A stretch of 64,000 bases of DNA from Streptomyces caeruleatus. Its GTDB lineage: Bacteria > Actinomycetota > Actinomycetes > Streptomycetales > Streptomycetaceae. The DNA lies in assembly GCF_001514235.1 (NCBI RefSeq), contig NZ_KQ948930.1:429795-493794 (forward strand), read 5' to 3'. The notes beneath the pieces were generated by a model that saw only the letters and a list, made by a program, of their open reading frames with translations, made no database searches and was not told the origin of the DNA. Positions 57,793-64,000 of this stretch are shown here, piece after piece (within the stretch, counting starts at the first letter, position 1; every line of letters starts with the position of its first letter). Made by a program: the position numbers and the translations under genes.

Positions 57793-58158
57793 TGGAGATG
57801 GCGGGAATCGAACCCGCGTCCAACGGTGCAGAATCAGGGCTTCTCCGTGTGCAGTTCGCTGTGATTTTCTCGGCCCCGGCGATCACGCGAACAAGTCGCC
57901 GACGGGCCCAGTCACTGTTAGATTTCCCTCTTCACCCCGTGACCGGGATCAAGGTTTAGTTCCCTAGCTGATGCCAGGATCCGGGTCGGGAACAGCCCCG
58001 GGCTGACACTTCGCAAGTCGCTACTTAGGCAGCGAGGGCGAAGGAATCGCGCTTGGTGTTGGCGATTATTTTTTGCGACATATGGTTTACGAGATCATTG
58101 CCGCTTCCTCGACACGCTTCCCCTGTTTCAACAGCCGCTGTCGAAACCGATCATCCCC
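57793..58158 (-). ncRNA. ssrA: Transfer-messenger RNA
   Basis: 366 bases. The 5-prime end GGGGATG pairs with CATCTCC at the 3-prime end to form the tRNA-like acceptor, with discriminator A and CCA not encoded. A GGTTCGATTCCCGCC T-arm lies at the 3-prime side, and GATCGGTTTCGACAGCG follows the 5-prime strand as in other one-piece tmRNAs. The internal tag frame GCC AAC ACC encodes ANTKRDSFALAA and ends in TAA at 58025. It rescues stalled ribosomes with SmpB, whose gene lies directly upstream on the same strand. A hairpin terminator follows. Confidence 0.97.
58025..58063 (-). other. tmRNA tag-peptide reading frame
   Basis: Thirteen codons from the resume codon GCC to TAA encode ANTKRDSFALAA, ending in the ALAA degron recognised by Clp proteases. 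Compared with the S. coelicolor tag as I recall it (ANTKRDSSQQAFALAA) it lacks an SQQA stretch. Confidence 0.93.
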
Positions 58159-58266
58159 ATGTTGCCACTATTCAATTAAAAACAGCTCAATGCGCCCACC
58201 AGCCTGGCCGGTGTTGGTGCCATCGTACGTGACCAACGCACGCCGATGCCACTGTATTCCCGCCCG

Positions 58267-58824
58267 TCAGACGCCCCGCTGCCGCCGCTTCGCCGCCGCG
58301 ATGGCCCGGTCCGACTCCCGCCGGTCCTGCTTCTCGCGCAGGGTCTGCCGCTTGTCGTACTCCTTCTTGCCTCGCGCGAGCGCGATCTCGGCCTTGGCCC
58401 GGCCGTCCTTGAAGTACAGGGCGAGCGGCACGATCGTGTGACCCGTCTCCTGGGACTTGGCCTCCAGCTTGTCGATCTCCTCGCGGTGCAGCAGGAGCTT
58501 GCGCTTGCGGCGCGCGGAGTGGTTGGTCCAGCTGCCCTGGTGGTACTCCGGGATGTGGGCGTTGTGCAGCCACGCCTCGCCCCGGTCGATCTGGACGAAG
58601 CCGTCGGTCAGCGACGTCCGGCCCTCGCGCAGCGACTTGACCTCGGTGCCCATGAGCACCAGACCGGCCTCAAAGGTGTCGATGATCGCGTAGTCGTGGC
58701 GGGCCTTCTTGTTCTGGGCGACGATCTTGCGCTTGCCGCCCTTCTCGCCGTCCCTGGCCTTCGCGCCCGCCGTCCCGCCCTGCTTGGGCTGGGACTCCTT
58801 CGGTACGTACATTCCCTTGCTCAT
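58267..58824 (-). CDS. smpB: SsrA-binding protein
   Basis: 185 aa, with about 35 residues ahead of the conserved core (KIVAQNKKARHDYAIIDTFE, GLVLMGTEVKSLREGR, NHSARRKRKLLLHREEIDKL). The basic C-terminal helix (EYDKRQTLREKQDRRESDRA) occupies the empty mRNA channel of stalled ribosomes. The core matches SmpB of 150-160 aa; the lead is Gly/Lys-rich and probably flexible. ATG 58824 was chosen; an ATG four codons earlier (58836) is possible. ssrA lies just downstream, so protein and RNA partners are adjacent. Confidence 0.95.
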   Translation of the reverse strand: MSKGMYVPKESQPKQGGTAGAKARDGEKGGKRKIVAQNKKARHDYAIIDTFEAGLVLMGTEVKSLREGRTSLTDGFVQIDRGEAWLHNAHIPEYHQGSWTNHSARRKRKLLLHREEIDKLEAKSQETGHTIVPLALYFKDGRAKAEIALARGKKEYDKRQTLREKQDRRESDRAIAAAKRRQRGV

Positions 58825-58871
58825 AGTGCCGTCCATTTTCGCACTACGCGGGGGGTGGGCGGAAAGCCCTT

Positions 58872-60035
58872 TTACGAGTCGCCGAGTCCGCTGAGGACCG
58901 TCTCGGCCCGCTCCAGGACGCCTCGGTCGGCCTCCAGGTCGGGAGTGATGCCCCGGCCGTCGACGGCCCGCCCGGAAGGGGTGCGGTAGTGCCCGACGGT
59001 CAGCTCGGCGACGGATCCGTCGGGCAGGCGGCTCGGCATCTGGACCGAGCCCTTGCCGAAGGTGCGGGCGCCGACGACGACCGCGCGGCCGCGGTCCTGG
59101 AGGGCGCCGGTGAGCAGCTCGGCCGCGCTCATCGTGCCGCCGTCGACGAGCGCGACCAGGGGTCTGCCGGTGTCGCCGGCCTGGTCGGCGTGCAGGGCGC
59201 GCTGCTCGCCGTCGACGTCGTAGGTGGCGACGAGGCCGCCGTCGAGGAAGGCGGAGGCGGCGGTGACGGCCTCGGTGACCAGGCCGCCGGAGTTGCCGCG
59301 CAGGTCCAGCACGACGCCGGCGGTGGCGGGGGCCTGCCGGACGGCGTCGCGGACCGCGTCGCCGGAGCCCTTGGTGAAGGAGGAGATCCGGATGACGGTG
59401 ATGCCGCCGGCGAGTTCTGAGACGGTGACCGAGTCGGTGGACAGCCGGGCGCGGCGCAGCGTGAGGTCCCACGCGCGCGTGCCGCGCTCCAGGCCCACCT
59501 TCACCGGCGTCCCGGCGGGCGCGTCCTTCGCGTCGCCGCGCAGTAACGAGAGGACCTCGGTGACCGGACGCCCGTCGACCGTCCTGCCGTCGACGCTGCG
59601 CAACAGGTCGCCGGAGCGGATCCCGGCGGTGGCGGCGGGCGACCCGGCCCGCACCTTCGTCACCTCGATACGGCCGCCCCGCTCGCGCCGGGCCCACAGC
59701 CCGACGCCGGTGTACTCGCCGTCGAGGGCCTCCTCGAACTCCTCGTACTCGCCCTCGGAGTAGACGGCGCCCCAGCGGTCCCCGCTGCGGCTGACCGCGC
59801 GTTCGGCGGCCTCCACGGGGGACTTGCCGGCGGCCATGGCCTCGGCGGCCGCCGCGGCGACGTCCACACGCCGGCCCGCGGGGGCGGCCGAACCGGCCGC
59901 GTCGGCCGAGGATTTCCGGTCGCCGGGCAGGGAGCCGGTCGCCGCACCGGCGACGAGCACGCTCGCGAACACCAATGTCAGGGCGGCCCCGCGGCCGAAG
60001 CGGCGGGGCTGACAGAACAGGTCACGACCTGACAT
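58872..60035 (-). CDS. S41-family C-terminal processing peptidase with PDZ domain
   Basis: 387 aa. An N-terminal signal-anchor (18-34) is followed by a PDZ domain (about 105-190, YTGVGLWARRE, SPAATAGIRSGDLLRSVDG). The S41 domain has nucleophile Ser303 in DGGTMSAAEL and general-base Lys328 in TFGKGSVQ. Such peptidases trim or degrade envelope proteins outside the membrane. An ATG at 60107 would add 24 polar residues before the anchor; 60035 is the better start. It lies 68 bases downstream of ftsX, behind a hairpin, and upstream of smpB, and may act on division or cell-wall proteins; that is inference. Confidence 0.92.
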   Translation of the reverse strand: MSGRDLFCQPRRFGRGAALTLVFASVLVAGAATGSLPGDRKSSADAAGSAAPAGRRVDVAAAAAEAMAAGKSPVEAAERAVSRSGDRWGAVYSEGEYEEFEEALDGEYTGVGLWARRERGGRIEVTKVRAGSPAATAGIRSGDLLRSVDGRTVDGRPVTEVLSLLRGDAKDAPAGTPVKVGLERGTRAWDLTLRRARLSTDSVTVSELAGGITVIRISSFTKGSGDAVRDAVRQAPATAGVVLDLRGNSGGLVTEAVTAASAFLDGGLVATYDVDGEQRALHADQAGDTGRPLVALVDGGTMSAAELLTGALQDRGRAVVVGARTFGKGSVQMPSRLPDGSVAELTVGHYRTPSGRAVDGRGITPDLEADRGVLERAETVLSGLGDS

Positions 60036-60058
60036 GCCGGTGAGTCTAGGACAACGCG

Positions 60059-60095
60059 AAGGGGCCGCACGGTCCGTTGCCCGTACGGCCCCCTT
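60059..60095 (-). terminator. Hairpin between ftsX and the S41 peptidase gene
   Basis: AAGGGGCCG-ACGG-type arm (from 60059) pairs with CCGT-CGGCCCCCTT (to 60095) with small mismatches. It lies 9 bases past the ftsX stop on the minus strand and could attenuate read-through into the peptidase gene. Confidence 0.6.
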
Positions 60096-60103
60096 GGCGT
60101 TGG

Positions 60104-61021
60104 TCACACCTTCAGATACTTGCGCAGCGCGAAGAACGCCGCCAACGCGGGCATCAGCAGGCTCGTCGCGAGGATGAGCGGGAGCTTGGTCAACACGGCT
60201 TCCCAGCCGATGAAGTTGACCAAGGTCAGCTGGTCGGCCAGGGCGAGGCCGTGGTCGATGAGGAAGTACCGCGCGATGACCAGGAACGCACAGGCGACCG
60301 TCCCGCCGATGAGGCCGGCGACCGCGGCCTCCATGATGAACGGCGCCTGGATGTAGAAGCCGGAGGCGCCGACCAGGCGCATGATCCCGGTCTCCCGCCG
60401 ACGGCTGAACGCCGAGACACGCACCGTGTTGACGATCAGCATCAGCGCGACGACGAGCATCAGCGCCATCACCGCGCGCGCCGCCCAGTTCATGCCGTTG
60501 AGCAGCTTGAAGAGGTTGTCCAGGATGCCCTTCTGGTCCTGCACGGACTGCACGCCGTCCCGCCCGTTGAAGGCGGTCGCGACGACCTGGTACTTCTCGG
60601 GGTCCTTCAGCTTGATCCGGTACGACTCCTGCAGCTGGTCAGGCGTGAGCGAGGCGGCCAGCGGGGAGTCGCCGAACTGCTCCTTGTAGTGCTTGTACGC
60701 CTGGTCCTGCGACTCGTACGTCACCTTGTCGACGACCGTCATCTTGTCCAGGTCGGTGAGGATCTGCTTCTTCTGGTCCTCGGTGACCGCGCCCTTGGCG
60801 CAGTTGGGGTCGGACTCGGCGTCGGCCTTGTTGCACAGGAAGACCGAGACGTTGACCTTGTCGTACCAGTAGCCCTTCATCGTGTTGACCTGGTCGCTCA
60901 TCAGGAGCGACCCGCCGAACAGGGCGAGCGACAGGGCGACGGAGACGACGACGGCGAACGTCATCGTCAGATTGCGGCGGAGACCGACACCGATCTCGGA
61001 GAGTACGAACTGGGCGCGCAT
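60104..61021 (-). CDS. ftsX: Cell-division membrane protein FtsX
   Basis: 305 aa. One membrane helix (22-42) is followed by an extracellular loop of about 130 residues (45-175) with two Cys (in FLCNKADAESDPNCAKG) that probably form a disulfide as in Mycobacterium FtsX. Three C-terminal helices follow, with the cytoplasmic SRRRETGIMRLVGAS coupling segment where FtsE docks. FtsEX transmits ATP hydrolysis across the membrane to activate a peptidoglycan hydrolase. The ftsE gene lies 37 bases upstream in the same transcript. Confidence 0.95.
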   Translation of the reverse strand: MRAQFVLSEIGVGLRRNLTMTFAVVVSVALSLALFGGSLLMSDQVNTMKGYWYDKVNVSVFLCNKADAESDPNCAKGAVTEDQKKQILTDLDKMTVVDKVTYESQDQAYKHYKEQFGDSPLAASLTPDQLQESYRIKLKDPEKYQVVATAFNGRDGVQSVQDQKGILDNLFKLLNGMNWAARAVMALMLVVALMLIVNTVRVSAFSRRRETGIMRLVGASGFYIQAPFIMEAAVAGLIGGTVACAFLVIARYFLIDHGLALADQLTLVNFIGWEAVLTKLPLILATSLLMPALAAFFALRKYLKV

Positions 61022-61058
61022 GGCGGCTTCTTCAGGCCTTTCCGGACTTCTACGGGGG

Positions 61059-61748
61059 TCAGTGCTGGTAGCCGTAGACGCCGCGCGCCTGGTCGCGGAC
61101 GAGGCGGCCCTTCTCCAGCTCGATGACGCGCTTGCGCATCTGGTCCACGATGTTCTGATCGTGCGTGGCCATCACGACCGTCGTACCGGTCCGGTTGATC
61201 CGGTCGAGCAGCTTCATGATGCCGACGGAGGTCTGCGGGTCGAGGTTGCCCGTGGGCTCGTCCGCGATCAGCAGCTTGGGCCGGTTGACGAACGCGCGCG
61301 CGATGGCCACCCGCTGCTGCTCACCACCGGACAGCTCACCGGGCATCCGGTCCTCCTTCCCGCCAAGGCCGACGAGGTCGAGCACCTGCGGGACGGACTT
61401 GCGGATCTCGCCGCGGGACTTGCCGATGACCTCCTGCGCGAAGGCCACGTTCTCGGCGACCGTCTTGTTCGGCAGCAGCCGGAAGTCCTGGAACACCGTC
61501 CCCAGCTGGCGCCGCATCTGCGGCACCTTCCAGTTGGACAGGCGCGCGAGGTCCTTGCCCAGAACGTGCACCTGCCCGTGACTGCACCGCTCCTCGCGGA
61601 GGATCAGCCGCAGGAAGGTGGACTTTCCGGAGCCCGAGGACCCCACGAGAAACACGAACTCGCCCTTCTCCACTTCCAGGGACACATCCCTGAGTGCGGG
61701 GCGGGTCTGCTTGGGGTAGACCTTGGAGACGTTGTCGAGTCGGATCAC
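61059..61748 (-). CDS. ftsE: Cell-division ATP-binding protein FtsE
   Basis: 229-aa ABC ATPase. Walker A GSSGSGKST (36-44), Q-loop VFQDFRLLPNKTV, signature LSGGEQQR, Walker B LLIADEPTGNLDP and switch ATHDQNIV are all intact. The GTG at 61748 is chosen because VIRLDNVSKVYP is the conserved FtsE N-terminus; the frame runs open much further upstream through the region with repeat copy D. The ribosome site is weak. It pairs with FtsX encoded immediately downstream. Confidence 0.95.
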   Translation of the reverse strand: MIRLDNVSKVYPKQTRPALRDVSLEVEKGEFVFLVGSSGSGKSTFLRLILREERCSHGQVHVLGKDLARLSNWKVPQMRRQLGTVFQDFRLLPNKTVAENVAFAQEVIGKSRGEIRKSVPQVLDLVGLGGKEDRMPGELSGGEQQRVAIARAFVNRPKLLIADEPTGNLDPQTSVGIMKLLDRINRTGTTVVMATHDQNIVDQMRKRVIELEKGRLVRDQARGVYGYQH

Positions 61749-61865
61749 GGGTGCACCATGGGTCGCCGGGGGTAGATGGGGGGACCATACGCGAACCGGG
61801 GGCGGAGGCGCAGTCGCCGGAAGGGGTTGCGCAAGGGTTGTGCACATTTGTGCCGGATGAGGGGG

Positions 61866-61904
61866 ACGCCCCAAAGGGGCGCGGGGAACTGCGCGACCAG
61901 CCCC
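61866..61904 (+). repeat. Dispersed GC-rich repeat, copy D (short form)
   Basis: ACGCCCC-AAA-GGGGCGCGGGGAACTGCG, then CGACCAGCCCC. It has the same three complementary blocks as the other copies. It lies about 118 bases upstream of ftsE, in the gap before the small zinc-ribbon gene, on the same strand as copies A-C. Confidence 0.8.
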
Positions 61905-62045
61905 ATACGGCCCGCGGCCGCGAGACAATGGGAAACCACCCCTCCGAGAGCGCCCGCGCCCTCCCAGGAGGAACCTGGCACAGTAGAGGGAGGGGAACAT
62001 TCTCGGGGCCGCATCCGTTGAACCCCCGGAGGGAAAGGGTGGCGC

Positions 62046-62237
62046 ATGACGTACGACCGGCTGGTGTGCGCGAACTGTGCCGCACCCGTGAGTGAGGGCC
62101 GCTGCCCCGTGTGCCGGGCGAACCGAGAGCGGCTCCAGCAGGAGAACCCGTTCGCGGGTCTGAACCCGATGACGCTGATCGCCCTGCTGGCGGTGCTGAT
62201 CGCGGCGGTGGCTCTGCTGGCGCACCAGACCGCATAG
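62046..62237 (+). CDS. Small zinc-ribbon membrane protein
   Basis: 63 aa. Two CxxC pairs (CANC at 8-11, CPVC at 20-23) form a likely zinc ribbon, followed by a short linker and one membrane helix (43-60). The ATG has GGAGGGAAAGGG upstream and a strong hairpin follows the stop, so it is a genuine small gene. Short actinobacterial proteins of this shape are conserved near ftsEX and prfB in my recollection. Function unknown; it may recruit a partner to the membrane. Confidence 0.82.
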   Translation: MTYDRLVCANCAAPVSEGRCPVCRANRERLQQENPFAGLNPMTLIALLAVLIAAVALLAHQTA

Positions 62238-62247
62238 GCGGACATGA

Positions 62248-62283
62248 CGAGGGGCCCGGAGCGTAGGCGCTCCGGGCCCCTCG
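62248..62283. terminator. Perfect 16-bp bidirectional hairpin terminator
   Basis: CGAGGGGCCCGGAGCG (62248-62263) pairs perfectly with CGCTCCGGGCCCCTCG (62268-62283) around TAGG, between two convergent genes. Confidence 0.85.
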
Positions 62284-62326
62284 GCCGTACGGCGTGATAT
62301 CACGCAGCGTGGGCGACCGGCTACCG

Positions 62327-62968
62327 TCAGGCAGCCGCACCGCCACGGCCGCTCACGAGGCGCGGCAGGATACGGAAGCCGATACCGCCGGCGATCATCG
62401 TGGCAGCGCCGACCAGCAGGAACGTGGTCTGAGCGGCACCGGTCTCGGCGAGCTCGTCACCGCCGCCCTGGGCCGAGGTGCTGGCACCCGTGCCGGTACC
62501 GGTGGTCTCCGTGCCGGTGTCCGTCAGGGAAGAGGAGCCCTCCTCCTGCGGGGACGTGCCACCGTCGGGGTCGGTGTTGTCGTTACCGCCGCCGTTGTTG
62601 CCGTTGCCGTTGCCGTTCCCGTTGCCGTTCCCGTTCCCGTTCCCGTTGCCGTCGTCACCCGGGTCGGTCGGGTCGATGGTCGGGTCCTGGGTGGGCTCCT
62701 GCGGCTCCGTCGGGTCCACCGTCGGGTCCGTCGGGATGGTGGGCTCCTCGGTGGGGATGCCCGGGTCGGTCGGGAGGTCCGTCGGAACCGGCGGGTCGGT
62801 GGGAACCGGCGGGTCGGTCGGGTCGGTCGGGCCTCCGAGGCAGATGCCGAGCAGGCAGTCCTCCGACGGCGCGGCGGATGCGGCACCCGCAGCGGTGATC
62901 GAAGCACCAGCCGCGATCACGGCACCGGCCGCGAGGCGCGCGATACGGACCCGCGTCTTCTTCGTCAT
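62327..62968 (-). CDS. Low-complexity surface protein with LAETG sortase signal
   Basis: 213 aa. A signal peptide (1-33, ending AASAA) is followed by a short piece with two Cys (CLLGIC). A Pro/Thr/Asp repeat stalk (about 48-105) and a (Gly-Asn) dipeptide run of about nine units (near 62585-62655) come next, then a Ser/Thr/Gly linker, LAETG at 173-177, a membrane helix and Arg-containing tail. LAxTG fits class E sortases. No folded domain is visible; it may be a wall spacer or heavily glycosylated coat protein. Both repeats are prone to length change. Confidence 0.85.
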   Translation of the reverse strand: MTKKTRVRIARLAAGAVIAAGASITAAGAASAAPSEDCLLGICLGGPTDPTDPPVPTDPPVPTDLPTDPGIPTEEPTIPTDPTVDPTEPQEPTQDPTIDPTDPGDDGNGNGNGNGNGNGNGNGNNGGGNDNTDPDGGTSPQEEGSSSLTDTGTETTGTGTGASTSAQGGGDELAETGAAQTTFLLVGAATMIAGGIGFRILPRLVSGRGGAAA

Positions 62969-63217
62969 GTGGTTGCTACCCCCAGTAGCTGAATCGTCAG
63001 TGAGGCGGCGCTCGGGGGCCGTGATCGACGGAGGTAGTACTGAAACTCAAGCCCCCCGGTTCACATGCGCCCCAGAGATACGCATGCCACGCTTTACCCT
63101 TCCCATTTTTCAAAGACACGTCAAGGCCGTTTGCGGGCGCCATGTCCAAATACGGGAGCTATGACAGGGGTTGGAGCCTGTGAGTGTGATGTAAAACCCA
63201 GACATGCAGGCACAGAA

Positions 63218-63252
63218 AAGGCAACCGCCGCCGAGGTGGCGGCAGTTGCCTT
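63218..63252 (-). terminator. Terminator of prfB
   Basis: AAGGCAACCGCCGCC pairs with GGCGGCAGTTGCCTT (one bulge) around GAGGT, 11 bases past the prfB stop. On the minus strand the stem runs into CCTTTTCTG, a short T-run. Confidence 0.85.
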
Positions 63253-63262
63253 GTCGACAAAG

Positions 63263-64000
63263 TTACTTCTCCTGCTGCTTGCGCCAGCGAATTCCGGCTT
63301 CGAGGAACCCGTCGATCTCACCGTTGAACACGGCCTCGGGGTTGCCGACCTCGAACTCGGTGCGCAGGTCCTTGACCATCTGGTAGGGGTGCACCACGTA
63401 CGACCGCATCTGGTTGCCCCAGGAGTTGCCGCCGTCGCCCTTGAGGGCGTTCATCTTCTCCTGCTCCTCCTGGCGGCGCCGCTCGAGCAACTTGGCCTGG
63501 AGGACGTTCATCGCGGTCGCCTTGTTCTGGATCTGCGACCGCTCGTTCTGGCAGGAGACGACGATGCCGGTGGGGAGGTGGGTGAGTCGCACCGCGGAGT
63601 CGGTGGTGTTCACGCCCTGACCGCCGGGGCCGGACGACCGGTACACGTCCACGCGCAGCTCGGACTCGTCGATCTCGATGTGGTCGGTCTGCTCGACCAC
63701 GGGGAGGATCTCGACGCCCGCGAAGGAGGTCTGCCGCCTGCCCTGGTTGTCGAAGGGCGAGATACGGACGAGCCGGTGGGTGCCCTGCTCGACGGAGAGG
63801 GTCCCGTAGGCGTACGGCGCCTGCACGGCGAAGGTGGTCGACTTGATGCCGGCCTCTTCGGCGTACGACGTCTCGTAGATCTCGGTCTTGTAGCCCTTCT
63901 GCTCCGCCCAGCGCAGGTACATCCGCTGCAGCTTCTCGGCGAAGTCGGCGGCGTCGACGCCGCCGGCCTCGGCGCGGATGTTGACGAGCGCCTCACGGGC
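63263..64000 (-). CDS. prfB: Peptide chain release factor 2, 5-prime end outside the window
   Basis: 245 codons are visible, with the start beyond 64000. The frame continues upstream of the first Met as AREALVNIRAEAGGVDAADF, matching the RF2 core. The stop-recognition SPF tripeptide is in RISPFDNQGRRQTSFA, and the GGQ motif in SSGPGGQGVNTTDSAVRL. RF2 reads UGA and UAA and triggers peptide release. The programmed frameshift seen in many prfB genes would lie outside the window. It ends in TAA and is followed by a hairpin terminator. Confidence 0.95.
   Translation of the reverse strand, partial: AREALVNIRAEAGGVDAADFAEKLQRMYLRWAEQKGYKTEIYETSYAEEAGIKSTTFAVQAPYAYGTLSVEQGTHRLVRISPFDNQGRRQTSFAGVEILPVVEQTDHIEIDESELRVDVYRSSGPGGQGVNTTDSAVRLTHLPTGIVVSCQNERSQIQNKATAMNVLQAKLLERRRQEEQEKMNALKGDGGNSWGNQMRSYVVHPYQMVKDLRTEFEVGNPEAVFNGEIDGFLEAGIRWRKQQEK

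Overview
The window is about 64 kb of high-GC actinobacterial chromosome, almost certainly Streptomyces. The evidence is very GC-rich codon third positions, frequent GTG/TTG starts, genes chained by ATGA/GTGA/TGATG overlaps, tRNA and tmRNA genes without an encoded CCA, a tmRNA tag of the Streptomyces ANTKRDS type, and a gene order (murA, hup, malic enzyme, HelD-type helicase, anti-sigma/sigma, HemD-regulator, narK, matAB, smpB/ssrA, ftsXE, prfB) that I recall from the S. coelicolor SCO29xx region. Gene symbols are given only where motifs or this context support them.

Region 1 (0-11.6 kb): a four-gene osmoprotectant (OpuC-type) ABC operon; a Lon-like S16 protease without a PDZ domain; an N-acylamino-acid racemase/GNAT pair with an IclR regulator, which looks like a D- to L-amino-acid salvage module; a DEAD/DEAH helicase; a Doc/ribbon-helix-helix toxin-antitoxin pair; and an MFS exporter. 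Region 2 (11.6-26 kb): tRNA-Cys with a duplicated 5-prime half; a secreted zinc peptidase; a sortase-type surface protein; an orphan double SUKH-4 immunity-like protein; a three-subunit xanthine-dehydrogenase-like operon (FAD, 2Fe-2S, Mo) with two unusual subunits; and a chito-oligosaccharide-type ABC transporter operon followed by a cytoplasmic GH20 hexosaminidase.

Region 3 (26-45 kb) is conserved core: DUF3039, YqgE, murA, hup, NAD-malic enzyme, HelD-like helicase, SigU-like sigma factor with its zinc anti-sigma factor, a CGNR regulator, the HemD-winged-helix fusion regulator (NnaR type) beside narK, and the matA-matB-acyltransferase operon for a PNAG-like surface polymer.

Region 4 (45-57.7 kb) looks like a variable, partly decaying segment lying on the 3-prime side of the tmRNA gene. 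It holds a LysR/MFS pair, a broken P450, a GH31 alpha-xylosidase with LacI regulator and paired operators, a duplicated lacI tail, DUF899, an HxlR/NmrA divergent pair, a broken D-Ala-D-Ala carboxypeptidase, a remnant secreted esterase, and a DUF4232 lipoprotein. Region 5 (57.7-64 kb) is core again: ssrA, smpB, an S41 peptidase, ftsX, ftsE, a tiny zinc-ribbon membrane protein, a sortase-type low-complexity surface protein, and the 3-prime part of prfB.

Four copies of a GC-rich dispersed repeat (7.56, 24.4, 47.35 and 61.87 kb) lie in the same orientation. One of them is read as the N-terminus of an ABC permease.
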